From NCBI GenBank assembly GCA_036245525.1, contig BTPG01000002.1:169032028-169096027 (forward strand): 64,000 nucleotides of DNA, read 5' to 3'. Below, in pieces: positions 39,665 to 50,961 of the stretch. Positions within the stretch are counted from its first letter, which is position 1; each line of letters starts with the position of its first letter. The notes under the pieces were generated by a model, which had not been told where the DNA came from, searched no databases, and was given only the letters and a program-made list of their open reading frames with translations. The translations under genes and the position numbers were made by a program. Source of the stretch: Semisulcospira habei. Taxonomy: Eukaryota > Mollusca > Gastropoda > Semisulcospiridae.

Positions 39665-42507
39665 AACTGTGTCTATTCAATGCACAGTCTGTCTGCAAAG
39701 ATGGCAAAGCCGACGTGATTTCAGATTTCATCCTAGACAATGACCTAGATGTTGTCGTGATCACCGAAACGTGGCTCCGCTCAGCTGGCGATGAACCCAT
39801 CATCGCCAGCGTCACTCCGAGTGGCTACCGCCTGGCCTCCTTCCCGCGTGCTTCCAGAGGGGGTGGCATTGCCATCATCTACAGGGGCTGTCTCTCAACT
39901 CACCTCTCCTTCTCTCAGTCTCTCCCTTTTGCTCATCCCTCCTTTGAATCTGTCGAGGCCGTAGCAACACTCCCTGGCCAGTCCCTCATCTTCTCATGTA
40001 TCTATCGCCCCCCTCCAAGCTCTCAAAACAAACTCACAAACTCCATGTTCCTCACCGAGTTCGATCTCCTCCTCGACCACTACAGCACACGACCCGGAAA
40101 ACACATCCTTCTTGGTGATTTTAACTTCCACTTCGACAAACCCGACCACCCCGACACAAAACGCCTTTGCACGTCACTTTCTAACCACAATCTTACACAG
40201 CACATCACTAAACCCACCCGCCGACTCGGCCACACCCTCGACTGGATCATCACCCGCACCTCCGATCAACTCTTCCTCGACTTTGACACCTCCTCTGTGC
40301 TTCCCTCCGACCACCTCGCTATTCTCGTCGCCCTCAACCTACCTCCCCCGAAAAAGCCAAAGCTCTTTGTCTCTCGTCGCAAACTAAAATCTGTCAACCG
40401 AGAGAACTTTTTCGACGAAGCTGTCGACCTTCTCTTGGACCCCGCCTCCTCTCCCGATCTTGCATCCCATTTCGATTCCTCCCTTCGAAAACTTCTAGAC
40501 ACCCATGCCCCTGTCACCACCTGCTCCATACCCAACCGACTCCCCTCCCCCTGGCTCACTGACGACATAGCCGAGGCCAAGCGCGAGCGTCGACAAGCGG
40601 AACGCCGCTGGCGCTCATCCGACCTCACCGTTCATAGAGAGATCTTCCAAACCACCAGATCCAAAGTCTGCAGAATGATCTCCGACTCCAAACGCAAACA
40701 CCTTCAAAACAAAATCCTGGAATCCACTTCTTCCAAAACCCTCTACGCTACCATGAACACACTCCTAGGCACTTCTAAAGACTCTCCTCTTCCCAACACA
40801 CACAGCAAAGAAGAACTTCCGTCCGCCTTTTCCTCCTATTTCTCCGACAAAATCCAAACTCTGCGCAACACACTCGACACTCTTCCTTCTTCGCCTTGCC
40901 TCCCTGACACCCCCTTTTCCGGCACTCCCCTCTCGTCCTTCCGCCCCGTCTCTCAGGATGAAGTCCTCAAGACCATAAAGTCCATGCCTTTCAAAACCTG
41001 CGAACTAGACCCCCTCCCAGCTTCCCTCTACCAGGACGGCCTCTCAAAACTTTTGCCCTTCATTACGGACATCATCAACACATCTCTAAAAAATGGCTCC
41101 GTCCCCGATATCTTCAAGTCCGCCATCGTCCGTCCTCTCCTCAAAAAACACAACCTCGACCCAAACGAACTCAAGAACTACCGCCCAGTCTCCAATCTCT
41201 CTTTCCTGTCCAAGCTTCTTGAGAAGGTCGTCCTCAACCAACTCAACCTCCACCTCGCCGACAACAACCTCCTCAGTCCCTTCCAGTCTGCCTATCGCAA
41301 ACATCACAGCACTGAAGCAGCCCTTCTACATATCCTAAACGACCTGCTTCTCTCCACTGACTCGGGCAACATCTCCCTTCTTACGCTACTCGATCTCTCT
41401 GCCGCCTTCGACACCATAGACCACTCTATCCTCCTCCACCGCCTCCACCACTCCTTTGGCATCACTGACTCTGCTCACTCCTGGTTTCTCTCCTACCTCT
41501 CCGACAGACAGCAGTCCGTCACCATCGACGGCGTCTCCTCCAACCCAGTCAGGCTCTCCTGCGGCGTTCCTCAGGGGTCCGTCCTGGGCCCGGTCCTTTT
41601 TACACTCTACATCTCCCCACTGTCCAACATCATCCAGTCTCACCACATACACCACCACCTCTACGCTGACGACTCACAACTACTAGACAAAGACAAACTC
41701 GACAACACTCAGACACTACTGACTCGCACGGCTGACTGCTATGATGACGTGAAAAACTGGATGACAGCAAACAAGCTCAAACTAAACGACGACAAAACGG
41801 AAGCCATGCTGGTAGGCACTCGCCAGAAACTTTCCCAGCTCTCTCCCTCTCTCCACCTTCAACTCGACAGCACCCCCATCTCCCTCTCTGACTCGGTCAA
41901 GAACCTTGGCGTTATCCTCGATTCCTCTCTTTCCATGACCAGCTTCGTCTCCGCCACGGCCCAGGCATGTTATTTCCACCTCCGCCGCATCAGTCAGATC
42001 AGAAAATACCTCACTACCGAAGCTGCCACCAAACTCGCTGTCTCTCTCATCTTATCTCGCATCGACTACTGCAACTCTCTCCTTTCTGGCCTTCCTCACT
42101 CCACCACTCTCACTCTCCAGCGCGTCCAGAACAATGCTGCCCGCCTCGTCCTCAGAAAGAAAAAATCCGACCACATCACTCCCCTGCTCAAGCTCCTTCA
42201 CTGGCTCCCCATCCCCCAACGCATCCAATACAAGATTCTGTCTCTCTGCTACAAATCCCTGAACAACTACGCTCCTGCGTATCTCTCCAACTTACTTCAC
42301 CCCTACACTCCTCCCCGCTCCCTCCGTTCCGCCTCTGACCCTCTCCGCCTCCTCATCCCCCGCACCAAACTCAGCACTTTCGGCCCCCGCTCTTTCTCAG
42401 TATACGGTCCAACCACCTGGAACACTCTCCCACTCTCTCTCCGTCAGAAACACTCGCTCTCCTCCTTCCAGTCTGCCCTCAAAACTCATCTCTTTCAACA
42501 GTTCTAG
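39505..42507 (+). CDS. LINE ORF2: AP-endonuclease and reverse transcriptase (intact)
   Basis: 1000 codons without interruption. Residues 1-50 are Ser/Pro-rich, from a C/T tract. The AP-type endonuclease follows with LCLFNAQSV (about 55), VVITETWLRS (about 83), GDFNFHFDKP (about 202), DWIITRTSD (about 245) and SVLPSDHLAI (about 263), so the metal-binding Asn, Glu, Asp/Asn and the catalytic Asp-His pair are present. The RT runs from RPLLKKHN (about 542) through SPFQSAYRKHHSTEA, LLDLSAAFDTIDHS (about 627), CGVPQGSVLGPV (about 686) and YADDSQL (about 720). The C-terminus has LKLLHWLPIPQRIQYKIL. All expected catalytic residues are visible, so the protein could be active. The true start may lie upstream in another frame (see 38981). 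Confidence 0.95.
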   Translation: MAGSPSPSFPPPPSPPPPSFPPPSSFPPPHPPLPLCSSSSVSSPSSSSGSSNLKLCLFNAQSVCKDGKADVISDFILDNDLDVVVITETWLRSAGDEPIIASVTPSGYRLASFPRASRGGGIAIIYRGCLSTHLSFSQSLPFAHPSFESVEAVATLPGQSLIFSCIYRPPPSSQNKLTNSMFLTEFDLLLDHYSTRPGKHILLGDFNFHFDKPDHPDTKRLCTSLSNHNLTQHITKPTRRLGHTLDWIITRTSDQLFLDFDTSSVLPSDHLAILVALNLPPPKKPKLFVSRRKLKSVNRENFFDEAVDLLLDPASSPDLASHFDSSLRKLLDTHAPVTTCSIPNRLPSPWLTDDIAEAKRERRQAERRWRSSDLTVHREIFQTTRSKVCRMISDSKRKHLQNKILESTSSKTLYATMNTLLGTSKDSPLPNTHSKEELPSAFSSYFSDKIQTLRNTLDTLPSSPCLPDTPFSGTPLSSFRPVSQDEVLKTIKSMPFKTCELDPLPASLYQDGLSKLLPFITDIINTSLKNGSVPDIFKSAIVRPLLKKHNLDPNELKNYRPVSNLSFLSKLLEKVVLNQLNLHLADNNLLSPFQSAYRKHHSTEAALLHILNDLLLSTDSGNISLLTLLDLSAAFDTIDHSILLHRLHHSFGITDSAHSWFLSYLSDRQQSVTIDGVSSNPVRLSCGVPQGSVLGPVLFTLYISPLSNIIQSHHIHHHLYADDSQLLDKDKLDNTQTLLTRTADCYDDVKNWMTANKLKLNDDKTEAMLVGTRQKLSQLSPSLHLQLDSTPISLSDSVKNLGVILDSSLSMTSFVSATAQACYFHLRRISQIRKYLTTEAATKLAVSLILSRIDYCNSLLSGLPHSTTLTLQRVQNNAARLVLRKKKSDHITPLLKLLHWLPIPQRIQYKILSLCYKSLNNYAPAYLSNLLHPYTPPRSLRSASDPLRLLIPRTKLSTFGPRSFSVYGPTTWNTLPLSLRQKHSLSSFQSALKTHLFQQF

Positions 42508-42699
42508 CACTATATCACCACACTCCCCAGCCCAAGCTGACCGTCCTAATGTATCTTCACTATTTGTGTTACGTGAGTCACTGTCTAAAGCGTGCGCATG
42601 CGTGTGCGAGTTGTGAGTGCGCGCTTAGAGTTATAATTATTATAAGATAAGCGCATTATAAATTCCGTAATTATTATTATTATTACTCATGTCTGCCCG

Positions 42700-42913
42700 T
42701 AATCCCCTCCCTGCCACTGGACGCATATTTGGTTTATGAAATATTTGTTCATTCAAGGACCAAAAGCCACAACCGCTCGGCAAGGATCAGAAACAAATTG
42801 GTTTTAGCGAGAGGCTTAGATCCTCATGAGCCCTCGTAATCGCGGGGGTTCATGAGGATCTATGCCCCTTTCATTTGGATCGTGTCTATGTTTCCTCGGC
42901 CGTGAAGGGGTTA
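42700..42913. repeat. Palindromic repeat, family C copy 9
   Basis: TAATCCCCTCCCTGCCACTGG to CGTGAAGGGGTTAC. The hairpin TAGATCCTCATGAGCCCTCG / GGGGTTCATGAGGATCTA is at about 42807-42862. It begins within 15 bp of the LINE tail. Confidence 0.75.
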
Positions 42914-43389
42914 CGGTGTTTCTGGAGCCGGGATTTAATTTTCGTTTCTGTTGGTAGGGTACTGGAGTTTCCCACCCGCTGTTTTCCATTGCATACCTGC
43001 ATGCCTATTGCTATATAGATAATAGACTTACGGCAGATTATATACATTGCTTTTACTAACATTTTAACGTTGTAAGCCTACAACGTTTTCTTGCATTATT
43101 ATGTGGTAACAAAGATTTGATTCCGACTTCAAGTCCTCCCCCCCCCCCCCCCACCTTTTTTTGTGTTCCTATATCTACCCATGCACTGTTGGATTCTTCT
43201 CCCGTTTTAGTTCAGGGCAGATAATTCAGATGAAAATATGAAACTATTCATATTCTCAGTACGTGGGAGCACGCTTATAATAAACACCTTTTACAAATGT
43301 CTTATAATAATAAATTATTCTTAGACCTAATTGGCGGGATTTTTTTCCTGCCCAGAGCGAACTGCAGGAAATTAACCAGCCGTGATAAT

Positions 43390-43606
43390 TTAACTGATCC
43401 AGTCCCGACATACCATAGCAAGATATGGATTGACCATGATAGTTCAAGGGTGGTGCCAGAATAGTTTGGCGCCTACCGGCGCCAAGCTGTTCTGGCACCA
43501 CCCTTAAACTATCATGGTCGATCTGTCTCAGTCCTGACTTGTAATGTAGTCCTCAGAGGACAACTCCAGAATGTGGGTATTTAGTACCTGGGACAATACG
43601 AGTTAA
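43390..43606. repeat. Palindromic repeat, family B copy 9
   Basis: TTAACTGATCC to TACGAGTTAA. The hairpin ATAGTTCAAGGGTGGTGCC / GGCACCACCCTTAAACTAT is near 43439-43516, in the GTGGTGCC subfamily with copy 2. Confidence 0.85.
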
Positions 43607-43768
43607 AAGATTTGCATCACTAGCCGCCTTGCATAGTTTGGAATAATGTGGCAAACTCAGTATGCTCAATAGAACTTTCAACCCCAGGAGTCATTAACCG
43701 CCATCAGCCCTCGCAGTCGCGGGGACTCGTTAGGATTGAATAAATATTAGATATATTATGTCTCTTGT

Positions 43769-44660
43769 TGTTACGTGTTGAGTCGTAGTCGTAGTATGAT
43801 ATCACACCCGACGCACGCACGTAAGGTTCTTTTTAAGTAAACTTCATTCAGCTGCAACCCGTCACACGTGGCTTAAGGTTGTAGACAATACTGGAGTAAC
43901 AGTTCCAACAATACTTGATTTCAGCGATGCGATCTCCACACAATGCATTCCCCAAATGCACCAACACTGATACAATGTCTCTTCTGCAAATGTCAACACT
44001 GGCGACACAATGCGTTTCTCTTACAACGTACACCACCGTTACGCTGCGTCTCTCACAATGTACACCCTATACGGGCCACGTACCTAGGATAAACTGTGTG
44101 TCCCTACAACTGACAATGCATGGCAATGTACACATGTGCTTCCTAGCACCAACTTTTATAGTAGAACGACTTTCCAGAATAATCTAAGGAATTCACACAA
44201 CGCAACCAATCAGAACGGAACACGTAACTGAAACTCATAAATATTAATAAATTAAAAAAAAAACTTTCTAGAATAACTACAATAGTCTACAAAAATTCGA
44301 CTGCTAATTTCAGCCCCAAATCCTATTGTGTAATGACGTCACACAATAGTATGGCTGACCATTCACGACTTTTCATAAAAACGCAAAGAACGGCTGCTAA
44401 TTTCACGCGGACAGGAAACAACTATGACTAAAAATAGAGCGACTCTACTACCGCTATTCTCCGTGCGACTTTGCTAGAAGCTTCCGGACTAAACTTAGAA
44501 TATCATAACAAAACCAATTCCGCTATCTGCGCGAACAATAAAGAATCCCACTGAAAAGGTACGTGATTCGCAACCATGATAGCGACTCAAATAACTCGGA
44601 TCGTTTCCTACGATTAACACATGCATGCTCTCACAGAACAACACAACCACAATCGTAACA
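43769..44660 (-). mobile_element. Solo LTR, 892 bp, 5-bp target duplication
   Basis: Read on the minus strand it begins TGTTACGATTGTGG and ends CAACACGTAACA, giving TG...CA ends with the 7-bp inverted repeat TGTTACG/CGTAACA. The direct repeat CTTGT lies at 43764-43768 and 44661-44665. A TATAAAA box occurs internally (complement of about 44152-44160). No internal retroelement sequence flanks it, so it is a solo LTR left by recombination. A 5-bp duplication fits Gypsy or BEL groups; the family is not resolved. 61457-62046 is a diverged relative. Confidence 0.88.
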
Positions 44661-45077
44661 CTTGTCAGTCCTATGTTCTTTATGCCAATTTATGTCCCAT
44701 TTACATCTGTGTTCTTGACGCGAACGTCGGTCAGCGTGCAGTGGTTTCAGTTCGTGATTACTGGCAGCGAAAGGGTTAATCTGTTACGACTGATCGACTG
44801 ATCTACCTCACTGATTCTTGTTAGCATTGTTTCGTAGGTCAGTGCGCCTGAATGCGAAACATGTTAATATTATTGGCTTGTGAAATCTTCGATCATCACG
44901 ACTGTTGTTTGCCATGTGTGGGGATATCACAAAACCGAAGAAATACTTGATTCAGGGGGGAGTGGGGAGGGGGAGTGGGGAGGGGGAGGGGGGAGGGGGG
45001 GGGTGAGAGACCACTAGTAGACCGCTGGTGGTCGCTGTATGCGTGAAACGAGCGTCTATGGTGCAATCTCTGAGCCA
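44661..45077. other. Unassigned sequence with a G-rich tract
   Basis: 44757-44779 is a half copy of family A (GGCAGCGAAAGGGTTAA). 44955-45005 is (G)n with A/T interruptions, capable of G-quadruplex formation. No gene was seen. Confidence 0.4.
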
Positions 45078-45162
45078 GGATCCATCAGCAAGAGGCATAG
45101 ATTCTCATGAGGCACTGCAGCTGCAGGGCCTCATGAGAATCTATGTCTCTTGCTGGCAGAAA
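45078..45162. repeat. Palindromic repeat, family C copy 10 (core, near perfect)
   Basis: AGCAAGAGGCATAGATTCTC pairs with GAGAATCTATGTCTCTTGCT around CATGAGGCACTGCAG/CTGCAGGGCCTCATG. The stem is about 36 bp with few mismatches. Confidence 0.82.
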
Positions 45163-45684
45163 TCATGTTCGTCCTCAAACTTCCATTTACATTGTCAGAT
45201 TTAAGGTTTTCATAATCCGGGAAAACGGTCTGTTTAGATTGAGGTACAGATTTAGATGCTTACACCAAGCGGCCAGGCATCGGTTTTGCTACATTTTGGT
45301 CTGTGATTCTTCAGTGTTGAGAAACTGACTCTATTCTGTTCGCTCAGTGCTGAGGGGCGGAATTTCTTTTGCTCTTGAACAGGATTGTTGTGGAATTAAC
45401 ACGAAACACCAAATCGACCAAAGCCGAGGCGAGGCGGCTAAAGCGATTTACTTTCATTAATCATGCTAATGTAGATACATAACTTCTGATACAAAGCAAA
45501 TCTTTCCATCTGCGAGTGATGTAGAAGTACATAAGCATATGCTGCAAAAGAAAATTCTTTTCTGTGTCCGTGTTTCTTACACATATTAAGTAGGTCGTTG
45601 GGCCTCGGATAACATCAAAGGTCTTGCATTTGTAGGTTTAACCTGTATCACGCTGTCAGTTTGAGGAAACACGTAGAAAATCTA

Positions 45685-45745
45685 CAAGGGACATATATTT
45701 TTATGAGCCCCAGGGCCCATTTGAATCTATGTCTTTTGCAGATAG
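45685..45745. repeat. Family C repeat copy 11 (short)
   Basis: AAGGGACATATATTTTTATGAGCC and GGGCCCATTTGAATCTATGTC with a shortened centre. Confidence 0.5.
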
Positions 45746-46892
45746 TCGTTGTTAAATAAGGGCCCGCTTTGAGACATCGCGTGTTCTGGTACTAGCGGAA
45801 GAAACAGGGTGTATTTCTGTTGCTGTCTTTATACGCATCGGGAAGCTAATCGAGCCGACCTTCCACTACGTGAAAACTTGGTCACCTTGATATAAAAAGT
45901 CCTTCACATGCAACAACAACAACAAAATGGACGCTTTGCACAACAACAACAACAACAACAACAAAAACAACGACGAAAGAGTTTACTTCCTTGTCATTTT
46001 TCTTATTCCCCTCAAAACATGTTTCTTTCTTTTTTTCTTGAACTTTGCGGGCTTTTGGTATGGATTCCCTCTGCACAACAAAACGTCAAAATTGTTATTG
46101 TATCGCAATGAAAATTTCATTTTTCACAAAAATTACTTCCTGTCTTTTGCCTTTCTAAAATGGGCAGAATTGTGTCAAATACAGTTCGGAATTTTTTTTA
46201 AAATCTGAAGTTGTAGAGGCATATGAGATTATATGAATCCCATAGAATAAAGCGGCTGCACAAAAGCGTGTTATAAAACTGGAGATTAGGAAGAGCCCAT
46301 CAGCAACAAAACAAATCCGCCACAAACTGGATCCAGGACGTATTTCATTTGACGGACCGTGCACAGCGGCTTAGTGTCAGTCTGAAAACTATGCCTATGT
46401 ATAATGACGACATAAAAATAAATAAATGCACGGTTGGCAAAAGCGTCATGTGTGTGCGTGGCATATTATTCATGTGCTGAAATGAAAACGGTGTCCAATT
46501 TGTGCTTTTATGAGACTGCACTAGATTCAAGATTCAAGATTACTTTATTGTTGCTATATAGCAATTTTTTTTCTTGCCACCTCAGATGCTGCTCACATTC
46601 ACTCACTCGCTCATTCGACAAATTATAATAATAGAGCTACAAAATGGACAATGTGACTCGGGACGGGTGAAGCCCGTCGCCAAGGCATTTAATGGCCGGG
46701 CGCCAGTGGCCTCATTCCGACCCAAACCTCCCAGACAAAAACAGAATGCTAAGTCAGCCAGCCCTTTGTCTCCTGAACACACGATTATATGTTTTTTGTT
46801 TTGTTTTGTTTTTTGTTATGTTCAGTCCTACTTGACTCAAGCTAGTACATGAAAATACAAGTGTGTGTCAAAATGGTTGTTGTGATGCGTCT
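45746..46892. other. Unassigned sequence with (CAA)n and a family J half copy
   Basis: 45908-45970 is (CAA)n with interruptions. 46098-46165 resembles one arm of family J (GAAAATTTCATTTTTCACAAAAAT). Three ATTCAAG-type units lie at 46524-46540. No supported gene. Confidence 0.35.
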
Positions 46893-47432
46893 AGTGTGGT
46901 AGCGCAGTGGTAGTGCTTGTCACTTCTCGCTTTCAGCTTCCACCGCTGGCTAGCAGTATTGCGAAAAGGAGGGCAGAATGCGTCAGTCTCTCTCTGCCAG
47001 TACACAGCCTCTCCAACAACAAGCCCCATGTGGTGCCTCCTCGCGGCGACACACCGTAACTGAGCACCTCACGGACTCAGGCTAAACTACAGGGGACTCG
47101 GAGTGGCCCCCAGCCGACACGCGGCATGCAGGCCCACCGGTGTGTGGACTGATAGGCCCTGATGCCCGTGAACCTGACTCCCAACTATGGGTAAATAGCC
47201 CCACTGCCTTGTGGGTGCCTCGGGAGAGGCAAAGGCTAGGGGAACAAACCCCGACAGAAACCAACCAATGATCAACGAAGTCGGAGTGTCGCTGACTATG
47301 CCATCTGGTATAGTGTGGAAACCCGTCAGGGAAACGCCGAGCACACACGCAACCCTCATGGATTATGCCTCAGGTGGATATTAATCTTGACATCTATGGC
47401 AGAAACTCGGGAATGCTGAAGAAGAAGAAGAA
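46893..47432 (+). mobile_element. Putative tRNA-headed SINE with (GAA)n tail
   Basis: A box A-like TAGCGCAGTGG lies at 46900-46910 near the start, and the element ends in CTGAAGAAGAAGAAG. Box B is not clear. The body (for example GGTGCCTCCTCGCGGCGAC) is not repeated elsewhere in the window. The call rests on head and tail only. Confidence 0.35.
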
Positions 47433-47750
47433 AATACAAGTCACAACTCAGAAACAAAATACCGTCGATAGGGAAATGATCTCCGATCTAGGCAACATTA
47501 ATCAACGGTCAGAACTGCACCTGGGGGCCCGTCGCTATAGTACAGCGCCGGTATTCAGACGGCTGAGGGCACCGCTCCGACGAAGTCCGTCAGCACTATT
47601 AGTTATAACATATAAATGTCATTATGGTAACAACTATGCTTCCAGTGTAACACAAATCTGGTCTATTCTGCAGGTCTGCGAAAGAAACGAACGTCACCAA
47701 AAAAAAAAAAAAAAAAAAAAAAATCGCAAAGCGAACAGATCAAGTCAGGT

Positions 47751-47957
47751 TTAATCCATTGACTGCCGCGAAATTTTGAACACCACCCAACTGCAAGAGG
47801 CATAGATCCTCATGAGCCCCCGCAATCGCATGAAGATCTATGCCTCTTGTTGAAACCTCTTTGTATTCATGTTCCGGCCTTTGTCGGCGGGGATCTTAGA
47901 CGTTAATTTACAATGATTCTAAGAACACAATCTGCGTGAAGGCAGTGAAGTGGTTAA
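47751..47957. repeat. Palindromic repeat, family C copy 12 (full length)
   Basis: TTAATCCATTGACTGCCGCG to GGCAGTGAAGTGGTTAA. The hairpin is CAAGAGGCATAGATCCTCATG / CATGAAGATCTATGCCTCTTG. The poly-A run at 47699-47723 lies just upstream. Confidence 0.85.
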
Positions 47958-48026
47958 GAGAAAAAACGGGATAGCTCAGTGTCAGTCATCAGCTGGTCGA
48001 CTCACACTATAAAACGCATCATTAGA

Positions 48027-48145
48027 TTGCACGGATCGACCATGCTAATTCAAGGGTAGTGCCAGATTAGCATGGCGCCTGTCGGCGCCAAGCTAATCTG
48101 GCACTGCCCTTGAATTATCATGGTCGATCCACCTCCTGCATTTGA
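48027..48145. repeat. Palindromic repeat, family B copy 10 (core)
   Basis: GGATCGACCATGCTAATTC to GAATTATCATGGTCGATCC with the perfect centre GGCGCCTGTCGGCGCC. The outer segments and TTAA ends are missing. Confidence 0.8.
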
Positions 48146-48193
48146 TTCATTTTCCGGCGTCACGTTGGGAGTAAGGACGTTGACCAGTGGAGC

Positions 48194-48366
48194 TTAACTC
48201 CTTCACTGCCGAAAAAAAATGTAACACCACCCATCTGCAAGAGGTATATGCCTCATGAGGATCTATGGCTCTTGGTGACATCACGTTATGTTCCTGTGCT
48301 GTTCGGTGGTGAATTGAGAGATATTTCAGAAACGCAGTCATGCGACCAGTGGCACTGAAGGGTTAA
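48194..48366. repeat. Palindromic repeat, family C copy 13 (hairpin shortened)
   Basis: TTAACTCCTTCACTGCCG to GGCACTGAAGGGTTAA. Most of the central hairpin is deleted (ATATGCCTCATGAGGATCTATGG remains), while both ends and the unique right part are kept. Confidence 0.82.
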
Positions 48367-48464
48367 AATGATAATGCAACGCAGGTTCGAATGTAAACCT
48401 ATAATTTGTATTGATTTTATGTTTAATAACACTAGTTGCTGAAACGGCAGACCCCCCCATCAAG

Positions 48465-48897
48465 CAATATAATAATAATAATAATAATAATACCGGTTAC
48501 TATATAGGCGCTTTTTCCCAATTCTGCGAATCGGCTCAAAGCGCCGCGAACTGCACCCAACACGCACGCTCACGTGACACTCACGCATTCACTCTGAAGA
48601 CAAACACAGTACAAAACAAACACAGGACATCCACGTGGTGCGAAGGGTCATTTCAGCTACTGAGGTTTCGAAAATTTTGATCGCTTGTATTTGAAATTTA
48701 TAAAGTGGCCTGAAACCGGTACCACAATGGAGGGGGAGGGAGAGCCGGAGTACCCGGACAAAGAACCCCCGACGGTCCGCCCGAATTATCCGTGACACGC
48801 ACTTGAGGCGAAAAGTCCGACGCCGGAACCCGGTCTCGAACCTCGAACCTTTAGCATTGGTGGCAGGCGCCTTAACCACTGCGCCACGGACCGCCCC
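48465..48897 (-). mobile_element. tRNA-derived SINE
   Basis: On the minus strand the head has box A TGGCGCAGTGG (complement of 48876-48886) and box B GGTTCGAGACC (complement of 48832-48842) with tRNA-like spacing. A body follows, then a tail GCGCTTTGAGCCGATTC...AAGCGCCTATA ending in (ATT)n at 48471-48491. The same tail ends a truncated copy at 52185-52337. Transcription by RNA polymerase III is inferred from the boxes. There is no acceptor-stem pairing, so it is not a tRNA gene. Confidence 0.85.
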
Positions 48898-48960
48898 GTT
48901 AGTCGTAATATCAGTTAGCCGTGTGAGTCCTGTCGATGGCTGACGTAGGAAGGCAAACGA

Positions 48961-49043
48961 CAATAAGTTCATTTTTGAGAAAAACGAGATTTTCATTGTG
49001 ATACAACGCCAATCTCGCTTTTCACAAAATGGACTTGCCGTCT
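48961..49043. repeat. Palindromic repeat, family J copy 2
   Basis: AAGTTCATTTTTGAGAAAAACGAG pairs with CTCGCTTTTCACAAAATGGACTT, with CATTGTGATACAACGCC at the centre. Confidence 0.75.
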
Positions 49044-49204
49044 CCTATCTTTCTAGGGTAGATGTCATTGATACAGTGCAGCTAAGTCCGTTGCAAGTTC
49101 GTTTGCTTCAAATAGCTATCATATTCGAGCGTTACCGACAGCGAAAGGGTTAAGAAGTAAAACGTCATGAATTAACCACACAAGCAACAGACTACACCAC
49201 TAAC

Positions 49205-49339
49205 CTGCATTTGACGACACTGCGCTGGCAGATGAAGCCAATTTTCAAACTACAGACCATATCGTTCAACGCGGCGTTGATGCCTATAGCAACACAGACC
49301 TCATTGCCGCCCCAGTTGTTCGGCTCGGACAGCCAGGCG
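49205..49339 (-). CDS. C-type lectin domain exon (EPN type), partial gene
   Basis: Minus-strand exon of 135 bp between an acceptor (TTTTTGTTCAG) and a donor (TGCAG|GTTAGT), both phase 2. The 44 complete codons encode the C-terminal half of a C-type lectin domain: W-L-S-EPN-NWGGNEVC, then LND-MVC and KIGFICQR. EPN is the Ca2+-site motif linked to mannose-type sugars. The usual WND appears as LND, keeping Asn and Asp. The first Cys of NEVC, the Cys of MVC and the Cys of FIC match conserved disulphide positions. Such proteins are usually secreted or membrane-bound sugar binders, often in immunity. Exons for the N-terminal half should lie at higher coordinates; none was found in the window. Confidence 0.85.
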
Positions 49340-49542
49340 CTGAACAAAAATGAAACGTAACAATTAATACACTAAATAAAAACTCAGTTGAAATAAACCT
49401 GTGTAAGCAATTTTTAAACAGAATGTAATAAACATATAAAATGCTCTAGTGGTGATAAAATGTAAAGGCACAATGTTTCTGAATATACGTTTATCATTTT
49501 CAGGATCGAAGAAATAAAAATAAAACAGTAGATAAGGGGGGA

Positions 49543-50542
<1,000 letters not shown>

Positions 50543-50724
50543 TTAACCCTTTCACTGCCGAGGCAAATTGAGCACCACCCAGCATCTGCGGGGGCTGATG
50601 AGGATCTCTGCCTCTTGCTGAAACCACTTTGTGTCCATCTTCCTTTGACTGCTGGGGATCTTTGCCGTTGATTTAACGGTGAGTTCAAAAACACACTCTG
50701 CGTCCACTGCAGTGAAAGGGTTAA
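50543..50724. repeat. Palindromic repeat, family C copy 14
   Basis: TTAACCCTTTCACTGCCGAGG to CTGCAGTGAAAGGGTTAA. The left hairpin arm is lost; GCGGGGGCTGATGAGGATCTC and the unique right part remain. Confidence 0.87.
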
Positions 50725-50747
50725 AAATATTGAAGAGACCGTTTTGC

Positions 50748-50961
50748 TTAACTCATTCAGCCCGACGCACATATTTCCCAAATTTTGCAGGCGTCATCTA
50801 ACGACTATGCACCTGTTGCAGGAGATGGATCGACCATGATAATTCAAGGGTAGTGCCAGATTAGCTTGGCGCCGACAGGCGCCAAGCTAATCTGGCACTA
50901 CCCTTGAATTATCATGGTCGATCCATCTTCTGATGTAGTGCGTCAGGGCTGAATGGGTTAA
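50748..50961. repeat. Palindromic repeat, family B copy 11 (best-preserved)
   Basis: 214 bp, TTAACTCATTCAGCCCGACG to GGGCTGAATGGGTTAA. From GGATCGACCATGATAATTC to GAATTATCATGGTCGATCC the two arms are exact complements around a 4-nt centre (GCGCCGACAGGCGC), a stem of more than 50 bp. Only 23 bp separate it from family C copy 14. Confidence 0.95.

Noticed and set aside
48800..48897. Possible tRNA gene on the minus strand
   Set aside because: Box A and B are present, but no acceptor stem pairs and the sequence continues into a SINE body and (ATT)n tail.
50748..50961. MicroRNA gene from the long perfect hairpin
   Set aside because: It is one of at least 17 repeat copies with TTAA ends; a repeat-derived hairpin is the simpler reading without small-RNA data.
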